From: Marinobacter sp. BGYM27
GTDB lineage: Bacteria; Pseudomonadota; Gammaproteobacteria; Pseudomonadales; Oleiphilaceae
Reading direction: 5' to 3'
Assembly (NCBI GenBank): GCA_025153445.1
Contig: JANZNS010000001.1
Coordinates: 1-64,000 of the forward strand
Length of the DNA: 64,000 nt
The translations under genes were made by a program, and so were the position numbers. Under the pieces are notes generated by a model that had not been told where the DNA came from, searched no databases, and saw only the letters and a program-made list of their open reading frames with translations. The first letter of the stretch is position 1. The number at the start of each line of letters is the position of its first letter. Below, piece by piece: positions 50,239 through 58,704 of the stretch.

Positions 50239-51074
50239 AGGCCTACCTGGATCTTATGCGCGATGTCGTTGATAACGGCATCGACAAGGGCGACCGCACA
50301 GGAGTCGGTACCCGCTCGGTTTTTGGGCGCCAGATGCGCTTTGACCTGTCGGAAGGCTTTCCGTTACTAACCACGAAGAAGGTTCATTTGCGCAGCATCA
50401 TCTATGAATTGCTGTGGTTCCTGAACGGTTCAACGGATAACAACTGGCTGCGCGAGCGCAAGGTCAGTATCTGGAACGAGTGGGCCACAGAGGAAGGTGA
50501 TCTGGGGCCGATTTATGGCAAGCAATGGCGCAGTTGGCAATGCCCGAACGGCGATGTAATCGACCAGATTTCTGATGTGGTGCGCCAGATTAAAACCAAA
50601 CCCAATTCCCGGCGCCTTATCGTGTCCGCGTGGAACCCGGCTGAACTGCCGGATGAATCGATCGGCCCCCAGGAGAACGTTGAAGAGGGCCGCATGGCGC
50701 TGGCTCCCTGCCACTGCCTGTTCCAGTTCTATGTGGCGAACGGGAGGCTGTCGTGCCAGCTTTATCAGCGCAGTGCCGATCTGTTTCTTGGGGTGCCGTT
50801 CAATATTGCATCCTACAGCTTGCTGACTCACATGATCGCGCAGCAATGCGATCTGGACGTAGGGGAGTTTGTTCATACCTTTGGCGACTGCCACCTGTAT
50901 CAGAATCACCTGACTGACGACATTGTGTTTGAGCAACTCAAGCGCGAGCCTGTCGCCTTGCCCCGACTGAAAATCCAGCGCAAACCTGACAGCCTGTTTG
51001 AATATGAGCTGGAAGATTTTGTTTTTGAGGGCTACGAGCCGCAGCCGGGCATCAAGGCGCCGATTGCTGTCTGA
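50235..51074 (+). CDS. thyA: Thymidylate synthase
   Basis: ThyA makes dTMP from dUMP using methylene-tetrahydrofolate. The 279-residue protein has [12 protein letters not shown] near the N-terminus, the catalytic Cys in [12 protein letters not shown] and the [19 protein letters not shown] motif. It is slightly longer than E. coli ThyA (264). ATG 50235 follows AGGAGAAAG and overlaps the lgt stop; the same frame is open upstream inside lgt. folA follows 66 bases later, so both halves of the thymidylate cycle are adjacent. Confidence 0.97.
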   Translation: MKAYLDLMRDVVDNGIDKGDRTGVGTRSVFGRQMRFDLSEGFPLLTTKKVHLRSIIYELLWFLNGSTDNNWLRERKVSIWNEWATEEGDLGPIYGKQWRSWQCPNGDVIDQISDVVRQIKTKPNSRRLIVSAWNPAELPDESIGPQENVEEGRMALAPCHCLFQFYVANGRLSCQLYQRSADLFLGVPFNIASYSLLTHMIAQQCDLDVGEFVHTFGDCHLYQNHLTDDIVFEQLKREPVALPRLKIQRKPDSLFEYELEDFVFEGYEPQPGIKAPIAV

Positions 51075-51140
51075 ATCCTGAATACACGCGGGTTTCGCCA
51101 GCAGTGGGTGGGCCGGCTTTGAGCAAGGTATTGAAAAGAT

Positions 51141-51656
51141 ATGAGCAAGGCGCGTAAGGCATTGATTGTGGCCATGTCACAAAACCATGTTATCGGTCGA
51201 AATAATGCACTGCCCTGGTATCTGCCGGGGGATCTGCGCTATTTCAAGCAGGCAACAATGGGCAAGCCGATTATCATGGGGCGCAAGACGTATGAGTCAA
51301 TTGGCCGGCCGTTGCCGGGGCGCATGAACGTTGTGGTCACCCGTGATGCCGCCTGGGAGGCGCCGTCAGGCGTGGTTGTGGATCATACTCTGGCTGATGC
51401 CTACCGTCGTGCAGAAGCACAGGCTGAGCTGGAGGGCGGTGACGAAATCATGGTGATCGGTGGCGGGCAGATATACGCTGACGTGTTACCGGATATCGAC
51501 AGGATGTATGTGACGCGTGTTCACGCCGAAGTTGAAGGGGATGCGTGGTTTCCCGAGGTGAACTGGGACGAGTGGGAGGAACTCGGACGGGAAGATTTTT
51601 CCGCGTCCGAGAACAATCCGTACGATTACAGCTTCATCGTCTACCAGCGGCGCTGA
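51141..51656 (+). CDS. folA: Dihydrofolate reductase
   Basis: FolA regenerates tetrahydrofolate consumed by thymidylate synthase. The 171-residue protein has VAMSQNHVIGRNNALPWYLPGDLRYFK, the NADPH loop MGRKTYESIGRPLPGR and VIGGGQIYADVLPDIDRMYVTRV. It resembles E. coli FolA (159). Its TGA stop is directly followed by the TCA complement of the helicase stop, so the two convergent genes abut with no spacer and no terminator. Confidence 0.97.
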   Translation: MSKARKALIVAMSQNHVIGRNNALPWYLPGDLRYFKQATMGKPIIMGRKTYESIGRPLPGRMNVVVTRDAAWEAPSGVVVDHTLADAYRRAEAQAELEGGDEIMVIGGGQIYADVLPDIDRMYVTRVHAEVEGDAWFPEVNWDEWEELGREDFSASENNPYDYSFIVYQRR

Positions 51657-53174
51657 TCAGCCCTGTGAACGAGGTGCCTTGCTCCGTGGCTTGGGGGCGC
51701 CACCTTTGCCGCCAGGGCCTGACGAGCGGGGTCCGCCTTTTTTGTTGCCTGGCTTGAAGCCGGGCTTGCCGCCACGACGGTCGCCGCCTTTATAGGGCCG
51801 CTTGTTACCACCGCCTGGTCGTCCGGCGGACGGTGAAGGAATTGGCAGATCGGCTGGTGCTTCCAGTGGCAGAGAGCCTGGCTGGGCCGATTCGAGATAG
51901 CAGGCCATCGCGCCAGCCAACATTGCCATATCAATATTATTGCGCTCAGCAATGCCGTCCAGCATTTCCATCGCCTTGCCCAGTTTTGCCGCTTCTGTAA
52001 AACCAAGAATTTGAGCTTCAAACTGTTCTTCACGCATACGCTGAAGATCTTTGGGCGACGGCAGCTGATAGTCAGACATCGGCGAGTTGGTCGCACGCTC
52101 AAGCGTTCTCAGCCAGCTACGCTCACGTGGTGTCACCAGCAGGATGGCCTTGCCTTCACGGCCCGCACGACCGGTGCGGCCGATACGGTGAATATAGGCC
52201 TCTGTGTCGTAGGGTACGTCGTAGTTGATGACGTGCGTGATTCGGGGTACGTCCAGGCCACGAGCGGCCACATCGGTTGCAATCAGGATGTCGCGACGGC
52301 CACGGCGCAGGTCTTCAACAGTCTGTTCACGCTGGCGCTGATTGATGTCGCCGTTCAGTGGCGCAACCGCATGACCACGGGCTGAAAGCTTGTCGGCCAG
52401 CAGCGTGGTTTCGGCCTTGGTGCGCACGAAGATAATCGCAGCGTCAACCGGCTCTACTTCAAGAATACGGGTCAGCGCGTCCAGCTTGCGCTCGGCAAAT
52501 ACCGGCAGCGCAAATTGCGAAATGCGGGATACCGTGCGGGTCTGGCTCTCAATTTTCACTTCCTGCGCGTTGGACAGGTACTTCTGCGCGACCTTGCGGA
52601 TCTGGGGTGGCATGGTGGCAGAGAAAAGTGCGCGCTGGCATTCTTTCGGGGTCGCCGCAAGAATCGCTTCGATGTCATCGATAAAGCCCATGCGCAGCAT
52701 TTCATCGGCTTCGTCCAGCACGACGGACTTCAGGTTGTCCAGTTTCAGGGTGCCGCGTCTCAAGTGATCGAGCATACGACCCGGCGTGCCCACGATAACC
52801 TGGGCGCCGCGCTGCAGCGACTTGAGCTGGGGCCGGAAATCCTGGCCGCCATAGATCGGAAGAACCTGCAGGTTTTTGAATTTGCTGGCGTAAGTACTGA
52901 AAGCCTCGGCGACCTGAATGGCCAGTTCGCGTGTAGGAGCGAGTACAAGAATCTGTGGAGCAAAAAGCTCGGGATCAATATTGCTCAGCAACGGCAGGGC
53001 AAATGCGGCAGTCTTGCCGGTGCCTGTCTGAGCCATACCCAACAGGTTGTGGCCACCCAGAAGAATAGGGATGGACTGCGCCTGGATTGGTGAAGGGATT
53101 TCATACCCTACGGCCGTTACTGCTTCAAGGACCGCCGGATGGAGGCCGAGGTCGGTGAAAGTTTGTGTCTGCAT
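51657..53174 (-). CDS. DEAD-box ATP-dependent RNA helicase (DeaD-like core)
   Basis: The 505-residue protein has a complete DEAD-box core: Q motif with GYEIPSPIQAQSIP, AQTGTGKT, PTRELAIQ, VLDEADEMLRMGF, SAT and HRIGRTGRAGREG. After a short helical extension, the C-terminal 70 residues are rich in Gly, Lys, Arg and Pro. The core resembles DeaD/CsdA, but the DbpA-type RNA-binding domain of DeaD (629 residues) is missing. It may act in ribosome assembly or mRNA decay in the cold; this is family inference. ATG 53174 gives the family start (TFTDLGLHPAVLEAV). Confidence 0.88.
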   Translation of the reverse strand: MQTQTFTDLGLHPAVLEAVTAVGYEIPSPIQAQSIPILLGGHNLLGMAQTGTGKTAAFALPLLSNIDPELFAPQILVLAPTRELAIQVAEAFSTYASKFKNLQVLPIYGGQDFRPQLKSLQRGAQVIVGTPGRMLDHLRRGTLKLDNLKSVVLDEADEMLRMGFIDDIEAILAATPKECQRALFSATMPPQIRKVAQKYLSNAQEVKIESQTRTVSRISQFALPVFAERKLDALTRILEVEPVDAAIIFVRTKAETTLLADKLSARGHAVAPLNGDINQRQREQTVEDLRRGRRDILIATDVAARGLDVPRITHVINYDVPYDTEAYIHRIGRTGRAGREGKAILLVTPRERSWLRTLERATNSPMSDYQLPSPKDLQRMREEQFEAQILGFTEAAKLGKAMEMLDGIAERNNIDMAMLAGAMACYLESAQPGSLPLEAPADLPIPSPSAGRPGGGNKRPYKGGDRRGGKPGFKPGNKKGGPRSSGPGGKGGAPKPRSKAPRSQG

Positions 53175-53249
53175 CTGGAAACTCGGAATTCGGGAGGTGA
53201 GCCGCTCCCAAAATACCGTGATGTACGCGGGGGAGCGTATGAACCTGAC

Positions 53250-53255
53250 ATTATA
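53250..53255 (-). promoter_or_regulatory. Consensus -10 box before the DEAD-box helicase gene
   Basis: The minus strand carries TATAAT at 53255-53250, about 75 bases before the helicase ATG. No good -35 box accompanies it. The remaining part of this 289-base divergent gap shows no other clear signals. Confidence 0.4.
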
Positions 53256-53463
53256 GACGTTTAGCTCGGCTTTAGATATGAGCACGGCTTGCCCGGTGAT
53301 AAGTAAATGTACCAGAGTGGAGCGGATCAATACCCGACAACGTATGGGGCAGAAGGGCTTCGTCGATTCCGGGTTGATTAGATAGCTTGTTATTTAGTTG
53401 CCTGTTGGCGTGCTCTGGGGCAGGCTTATGAACTTCCCACTGTCGTGATACGGACGATTAGAT

Positions 53464-54249
53464 ATGAATTTTGATGAACTGCTTGCTGGTGTTGAACGCG
53501 ATGAGCTTACTATTCCTGCCAGTTGGGGGCAGGGACGCGCCACCTTTGGAGGGCTTGTAGCGGCCCTTACCTATCAGCGAATGAAAGCCGTTATCCAGCC
53601 CGGCAGGCCGCTACGCGCGTTGCAGGTTGCGTTTGTTGGCCCCGTAGAGGTGGATGTGCCAGTCGAGTTCACTGTTACCTTGTTGCGTGAGGGGAAGGCG
53701 GCAAGCCAGGTGCAGGGCCACCTTGTTCAGGGTGGTGAGGTCAAACTGGCAGCATTGGCCAGTTTTGGTGGAGATCGGCCCTCTGAAGTCGTGGTCGACG
53801 CTGATCCGGCACCGGATGCGCCCGCCTTTGATCAGTGCAAGGGATTGCCCTATATCCAGGGTGTCACGCCGGAATTTACCCAGCATATCGACATGCGATG
53901 GGCTTTTGGCAGCTTGCCATTCTCAGGCAAGAAATCACGGGAGATGGGCGGCTGGATGTGCTTCCGCGAGCCGTCTCTGGCCATGTCCGACGCCCATGTT
54001 ATCGCATTGGCTGACGCCTGGCCGCCGGCCGTGCTTCAACACCTCAAGTCAAAGGCGCCCGCCAGTTCGATGAGCTGGTCGCTTGAAATGGTCCACCCCC
54101 GCCCGGAAATGGCCGCCGACGACGCTTTGCTCTACCGTGCCTTTATCGATCAGGCGGGCGCTGGTTATGGCCATACGGGCGCCACGATCTGGAACAAGTC
54201 CGGCGAGCTGGTTGCCATTAGCCGCCAGGCAGTGACGGTCTTTGGTTAG
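53464..54249 (+). CDS. TesB-like acyl-CoA thioesterase (double hotdog)
   Basis: The 261-residue protein has the pattern of two fused hotdog domains: GQGRATFGGLVAALTYQRM near residue 22 in the first and SMSWSLEMVHPRPEMAADDALLYRAFIDQAGAGYGHTGATIWNKSGELVAIS in the second, split by a linker. The second half ends in the typical TesB-type strand pattern. It likely hydrolyses an acyl-CoA, substrate unknown. Its TAG stop overlaps the TAA of the convergent dehalogenase-like gene within four bases (TTAG). Confidence 0.8.
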   Translation: MNFDELLAGVERDELTIPASWGQGRATFGGLVAALTYQRMKAVIQPGRPLRALQVAFVGPVEVDVPVEFTVTLLREGKAASQVQGHLVQGGEVKLAALASFGGDRPSEVVVDADPAPDAPAFDQCKGLPYIQGVTPEFTQHIDMRWAFGSLPFSGKKSREMGGWMCFREPSLAMSDAHVIALADAWPPAVLQHLKSKAPASSMSWSLEMVHPRPEMAADDALLYRAFIDQAGAGYGHTGATIWNKSGELVAISRQAVTVFG

Positions 54250-55187
54250 AGCTCGTTTTCTGCAGCCGTTTCTGGAGGCTGGCTCAGATCTCTGGGCTGG
54301 TCCCGCTTGCAGGCTTCGATTACGATTTTGGCAAAACTTTGGGGCGAGTCTTCCTGCAGAAAGTGCCCGCCTCGCAACGTAATGTGGGGCTGGCCCAATG
54401 CGCCGGGAATACGCCGTTGCATATAGCGATCGCCGCCCCGGGTTATGGGGTCGCCCGCACTGAAGCAGGTAATAAACGGCTTTTTCCATTGCGACAGAAT
54501 TTGCCAGGCTGCGCGGTTTGCAGCGCTTGCAGGGTCGTCGGGAGAGACAGGTACCAGTTTAGGGAAAGACCGGGCTCCAGCCTTGTATTCGCTGGACGGA
54601 AACGGCGCGTCATAGGCGCGGCGCTCGGCATTGCTAAGATGCCGGGCCGTACCCATCTGCACGATACGTCCTACCGGGAACCACGGGCTGTAGATAGAGA
54701 AGCCTTTCCAGGCTTTGAATGCGGCCGGTATTTTCTCGTCGCCTGTTGGCAGCATGCCATTGGCCACAATAATCCGGCTGAACCGGTCCGGGTTTTCTGC
54801 CGCAAGCCGCAACCCCAGCAGTGATCCCCAGTTCTGACAGACCAGTGTGATATTGGTCAGCGCCAGTTCGTCAATCAGCGCCAGCAGCCAGTCCATGTGG
54901 GATTGGTAGCTGTAGTCTTCAATGTCCGCAGGCTTGTCAGATTTGCCGAAGCCTATCAGATCGGGTGCGATTACTCTCAAGCCACTCTCGGCAACCACGG
55001 GGATCATGTGTCGATAAAGGTAAGACCATGAAGGTTCGCCATGCAGCATGAGCACGGGGTCAGCGTTGAGTGGGCCTTCATCGACGTAGTGCATCTGCAG
55101 GCCAGGGGCAACATCGAGGTAATGCGGCGTAAAGGGATAATCGGGCAACTGCGCAAAGCGCTGTTCCTCGGTCCGGAGTATACGCAT
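54246..55187 (-). CDS. Haloalkane dehalogenase-like alpha/beta hydrolase with Asn at the nucleophile position
   Basis: The 313-residue protein follows subfamily-I haloalkane dehalogenases such as DhlA closely: LMLHGEPSWSYLYRHMIP (oxyanion region), VIAPDLIGFGKSDKP, the nucleophile elbow, the late acid in CFSAGDPITRGGDRYM and the catalytic His in LRGGHFLQED. In the elbow, the family has Gln-Asp-Trp-Gly with Asp as nucleophile; here it reads VCQNWGSLLGL, with Asn119 (codon AAC, 54831-54833). The halide-binding Trp120 is kept. The enzyme is therefore either inactive, self-corrected by deamidation, or altered in function. No halogen-metabolism genes are nearby. Confidence 0.85.
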   Translation of the reverse strand: MRILRTEEQRFAQLPDYPFTPHYLDVAPGLQMHYVDEGPLNADPVLMLHGEPSWSYLYRHMIPVVAESGLRVIAPDLIGFGKSDKPADIEDYSYQSHMDWLLALIDELALTNITLVCQNWGSLLGLRLAAENPDRFSRIIVANGMLPTGDEKIPAAFKAWKGFSIYSPWFPVGRIVQMGTARHLSNAERRAYDAPFPSSEYKAGARSFPKLVPVSPDDPASAANRAAWQILSQWKKPFITCFSAGDPITRGGDRYMQRRIPGALGQPHITLRGGHFLQEDSPQSFAKIVIEACKRDQPRDLSQPPETAAENEL

Positions 55188-55324
55188 TCAGTCCAGAATC
55201 CTCAGATGAAAACAAGTGCTTACCAGGGTGTGAGCACGGTGGCGATCTGAAGAGAGAATAACGCAGATTAGAGCAGGGAAAGGTTTAGTTTTGTGTATGA
55301 AATGTCAGGGAATGGGCGGCCGGG

Positions 55325-55573
55325 TCAGCCGGCTGCCTTGCGATATTGTTGTTCGCTATTGAGTGCTCCCATGGCGTCGTCACAGCAGTTTACGGCACCG
55401 CAGTCGTCAGCCGAACACAGGCCAATGGTATGGCACGCCAGGTCGTGGCGATTTTCGCCATCGTTGGCAAAGATCCGGCCTTTGGATAGCGTTGAATTGC
55501 AGTGACCACACAGGAATGTGGGTATCACACTGCCTGCCGCCAGTTGTGCAGTGTAGTGTTCATGTTTATGCAT
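55325..55573 (-). CDS. Small Cys-rich protein of unknown function
   Basis: An 82-residue reading frame begins at ATG 55573 behind a clear ribosome site (TTTCAGGAGCCCTT). It contains seven Cys: a CGHC pair at 22-25, C47, C53, C58 and the adjacent C63-C64, with His at 24 and 48. The first pair, FLCGHCNSTLSKGRIF, looks like half of a zinc ribbon; the later CSADDCGAVNCC cluster could bind a metal. I do not recognise the family. The good start site and the Cys pattern argue that it is real. It stands alone. Confidence 0.6.
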   Translation of the reverse strand: MHKHEHYTAQLAAGSVIPTFLCGHCNSTLSKGRIFANDGENRHDLACHTIGLCSADDCGAVNCCDDAMGALNSEQQYRKAAG

Positions 55574-55635
55574 AAGGGCTCCTGAAATGTTAAATGGATA
55601 TAAAAAATGTTACATGGCGCTGGGCCTCGCCAAAC

Positions 55636-55669
55636 CACGTACGTGCGAAAGCTGACAAATTTAAGTCAG
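55636..55669. promoter_or_regulatory. Palindromes upstream of the Cys-rich gene
   Basis: A perfect 10-bp palindrome CACGTACGTG (55636-55645) and an inverted repeat CTGAC-N8-GTCAG (55652-55669) lie 63-96 bases before the start of the Cys-rich gene, in a 227-base gap. A partial copy ACGTACGG follows at 55681. They could be regulator-binding sites; no clear promoter boxes were found around them. Confidence 0.3.
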
Positions 55670-55800
55670 TCATCTAACTAACGTACGGGTTGTGTGTTGC
55701 AATTCCAAGTCATCTTGGATGAAGAATAGGCAATGCCAGCGAGCGTGCCGGCATTGTCGGGTCAGGTGAGAGGCGTTAGGGGTTGGTCGGGAGTTGCGGG

Positions 55801-56934
55801 TTATCCCATACCGTTTAGTCGTCGGATTGCATTGAGGAATACCGACTGGCCAACGGGAATCAGCTCGTCAGGAAAGTCGTAATCGGGATTATGCAACTGA
55901 GGATGCTCAATACCGGCGCCCAGTCCGAACATGGCGCCTTCTCCGTTAAGGGTAAACACCCCAAAATCTTCCGACCATCGAAAGCCTTCGTCCATGGTAT
56001 GGCAAGGTACGCAGGCCTCTTCGCAGGCCGTCACAATGTGCTGGTAGCCCTGCGCTGTATTGACGCTAGCCAGGAAATCATCCTCCCATTCGAAACGCAC
56101 TGACAGCCCGGCGGCTTTTGCTTCAGCGGTTGCCATGGCGCAGGCCTGATCAGCCAGAAGCGTCATGGCATCATTGGTTTCGGTGCGCAGTGTTGCCATC
56201 AGTACGGCGTCGCCGGGCGCAGTGCCGAAGGCTTTTTCGCCGAGCTTTGCGTGAACCAGGGTGACCCACGTTGCTTCGTTGAAGTGGCCCGGCAACTGCG
56301 GTAACTGCTCCATTAGTCTTGCAAGGGCGCCCGTCGGGCTGATGCCTTCTTCCGGATGGGCTGCGTGTGAGGTTTTGCCCTCGAGGTGAATAATCAGCCC
56401 GCGTGAAGCGCAATTGAAAGGGCCGGGGCGGGTGAACACCTCGCCGAGCGGCAAACCGGGAACATTGTGCAGCGCGAAGGCATAGTCAGGCCTGAAGGGA
56501 GTAAAAGCCGGATCTGCGAAAACCCTGCGCGCGCCTTGTCCATCTTCCTCTGCAGGCTGGAATAGCAATATGACGCGCCCACTGGCTGGGCGACTGCGGC
56601 TCAGTGTCTGTGCAACCGCCATTACAATTGCCATGTGCCCGTCGTGACCGCAGGCGTGGGCACGTCCGTGATGCGCCGAGCAATAGGGTTGCGCACTGCG
56701 CTCGTGAATAGGCAGGGCGTCAAGTTCGCAGCGGATCAGCGTCGTCGGGCCGGGTTTTTGGCTGTCATAGACGGCTAGCAAACCTGCGCCGCCAATGTTG
56801 TCGACGATCTGATCGGGTTGATATTCGGCGAGCTTTTCCCGAATACGCGCTGCAGTGGCCTCCTCGTGCCCAGATAAATCCGGGTGGCGATGAAGGGTTT
56901 GACGAAACGATTGAAGAGAGTTCAGGTTGGGCAT
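55801..56934 (-). CDS. M20-family amidohydrolase
   Basis: M20D peptidases hydrolyse N-acyl amino acids or related amides with two metal ions. The 377-residue protein has RCELDALPIHERS, HACGHDGHMAIVMA (metal His and Asp), FQPAEEDGQGARRV (catalytic Glu pair) and the dimerisation domain after about residue 170 with GKTSHAAHPEEG. It resembles hippurate hydrolase, IAA-amino acid hydrolase and related enzymes; the substrate cannot be named. The start ATG 56934 lies 24 bases after the end of the small gene upstream, so they may be cotranscribed. Confidence 0.85.
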   Translation of the reverse strand: MPNLNSLQSFRQTLHRHPDLSGHEEATAARIREKLAEYQPDQIVDNIGGAGLLAVYDSQKPGPTTLIRCELDALPIHERSAQPYCSAHHGRAHACGHDGHMAIVMAVAQTLSRSRPASGRVILLFQPAEEDGQGARRVFADPAFTPFRPDYAFALHNVPGLPLGEVFTRPGPFNCASRGLIIHLEGKTSHAAHPEEGISPTGALARLMEQLPQLPGHFNEATWVTLVHAKLGEKAFGTAPGDAVLMATLRTETNDAMTLLADQACAMATAEAKAAGLSVRFEWEDDFLASVNTAQGYQHIVTACEEACVPCHTMDEGFRWSEDFGVFTLNGEGAMFGLGAGIEHPQLHNPDYDFPDELIPVGQSVFLNAIRRLNGMG

Positions 56935-56957
56935 ATCAAGTCTGCATCCGGGAGGTG

Positions 56958-57299
56958 TCAGGCGTCGGGAAGAGGAGGGCGCTTGTTGGAGCGTTTGTCA
57001 TCCCAGTCCAGTTGCCGGGGATCATACCAGTCCATTTCGTCCAGCACTTTCTCAAGGGTGGCGGGAGACAGTGTCGGCCAGAGGCTCTGGAAGTCCTCCA
57101 GGCCGTCTTCCCGCCGTCGGGCCTGTTTGCTTTTGAGCTTGGCCAGAATGGCCGGCAACCTGAGTGCTTCACCCAGCTGTCCCGGCAATGTCACTTCGCG
57201 CCCCATCACTTTTTTTCGATGAGTGCGGCTTGCCAGTGTCCGCTGCAGGGCTTCCGCCGCTTCTATTGCGGTGTCGACAGTAAACTCAATGCTATTCAA
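56958..57299 (-). CDS. Hypothetical protein
   Basis: This 113-residue frame begins with TTG 57299, since the first in-frame ATG is 31 codons inside. It is hydrophilic and charged, with a basic middle (THRKKVMGREV, KLKSKQARRRED) and an acidic, Trp-containing end (LDEMDWYDPRQLDWDDKRS). I do not recognise a family. It lies 23 bases before the M20 gene on the same strand and divergent from the PerM-type gene. The TTG start is uncertain. Confidence 0.5.
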   Translation of the reverse strand: MNSIEFTVDTAIEAAEALQRTLASRTHRKKVMGREVTLPGQLGEALRLPAILAKLKSKQARRREDGLEDFQSLWPTLSPATLEKVLDEMDWYDPRQLDWDDKRSNKRPPLPDA

Positions 57300-57464
57300 T
57301 GATCTCTGACCCGTGTTGGAAATCGCATTCAGTAAAACATCTACTATAGACCCTTGCGGGAGTTGCTTTCCATGGCACCCGCCTATGCTATTGTAACTAT
57401 TGACTCAATGACAGTTTACCATCCGTATTGACCTCCCCACTTATAAGGCCCGGAATCTCCGAGT

Positions 57465-58511
57465 ATGTACGAAACACTTGAAAGACGATCTTTTCTCGCG
57501 ATGCTGCTTGTGGTTTCGCTGGCATTTCTGTTTTTGATGAAACCCTTTGTAGGGCCGATTTTCTGGGCGGTGGCGATTGCGTTGATCTTTAATCCGGTGC
57601 AGCAGTGGATGCTGCGAAAAATGCCGGGACGATTGACACTGACATCGGTCCTCACGCTGCTTATCTGTCTGATTATTGTGGTTATTCCGGTCATCGTGCT
57701 GGTGTCGTCGCTTGTGGCCGAAGGCGTGGGGCTGTTTCAGAAAATCCAGGCCGGCGAAATTCAGCCTGGCGCCTATATTGACCAGATCAGCCAGTCCTTC
57801 CCCGCGGTTCAATCATTTCTGGATCGCTTCAACATCGACATTGATCGTCTGCGAGAGGGGGTGGTCGCCACTTTCGTGGGGGGGAGCAAGTTGTTGGCGA
57901 AGCAGGCACTGGGATTCGGGCAGAATACATTCCAGTTCCTGCTGTCCCTGTCGCTGATGTTTTACCTGGCGTTTTTCCTGCTCCGGGATGGCACCAAGCT
58001 GGTGGATATGTTGATTCGTGCCTTGCCTCTGGGGGATGAGCGGGAGCGCCTGTTGTTTGCCAAATTTGCCGAGGTCACCCGGGCGACGGTCAAAGGGAAT
58101 TTGCTGGTTGCCGTGATACAGGGCGCGCTGGGCGGCTTCATCTTCTGGGCTTTGGGTATTTCCGGGGCGCTGCTGTGGGGAGTGGTCATGGCGCTGGCGT
58201 CTCTGATTCCAGCTGTGGGTGCAGCACTGGTATGGGTGCCGGCTGCTATTTACTTGGCCGCAATCGGCGATTATGCCTCTGCAATTATTCTGACGGCTTT
58301 TGGAATGCTGGTTATCGGTCTGGCGGACAATTTGCTTAGGCCTATTCTGGTGGGGCGTGATACCAAATTGCCGGACTACATGGTGCTGCTATCGACCCTT
58401 GGGGGGATTGCGATGTTTGGCATTAACGGCTTTGTTATGGGGCCGTTGGTTGCCGCACTGTTCGTGGCATTCTGGGGCATCTTTATCCGGGAGTTCAATT
58501 CGCCGCAGTGA
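57465..58511 (+). CDS. AI-2E family transporter (PerM type)
   Basis: The 348-residue protein has about eight membrane segments: two near the N-terminus, a pair around 55-80, a soluble loop (85-150) and a C-terminal group of four, with GVVMALASLIPAVGAALVWVPAAIYL and the late family motif DNLLRPILVGRDTKLPDYMVLLSTLGGIAMFGINGFVMGPLVAALF. The family includes E. coli TqsA, YdiK and PerM and a sodium-proton antiporter; transport of autoinducer-2 should not be assumed. Confidence 0.88.
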   Translation: MYETLERRSFLAMLLVVSLAFLFLMKPFVGPIFWAVAIALIFNPVQQWMLRKMPGRLTLTSVLTLLICLIIVVIPVIVLVSSLVAEGVGLFQKIQAGEIQPGAYIDQISQSFPAVQSFLDRFNIDIDRLREGVVATFVGGSKLLAKQALGFGQNTFQFLLSLSLMFYLAFFLLRDGTKLVDMLIRALPLGDERERLLFAKFAEVTRATVKGNLLVAVIQGALGGFIFWALGISGALLWGVVMALASLIPAVGAALVWVPAAIYLAAIGDYASAIILTAFGMLVIGLADNLLRPILVGRDTKLPDYMVLLSTLGGIAMFGINGFVMGPLVAALFVAFWGIFIREFNSPQ

Positions 58512-58512
58512 A

Positions 58513-58535
58513 TCCGGGTTCAGTCAAAACCCGGA
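58513..58535 (+). terminator. Hairpin after the PerM-type gene
   Basis: TCCGGGTT (58513-58520) and AACCCGGA (58528-58535) form a perfect 8-bp stem with a seven-base loop, starting two bases after the stop codon. There is no T-run after it, so termination by this hairpin alone is doubtful. Confidence 0.4.
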
Positions 58536-58704
58536 GTCATGATCAGGCGAAGCGTGTTCTTAAGTAACAATTGGTGTCCATGCGGCGCGCGGGGGATTCA
58601 CAGCGCCCAAAATGGGGTAGCATACGTGTTTATACGTTGTGCGGTGGCAGGCCAGTGGTCGATTTCCGGGCAACGATTTTGACACGACTTCTCAGGAGAA
58701 CAAT

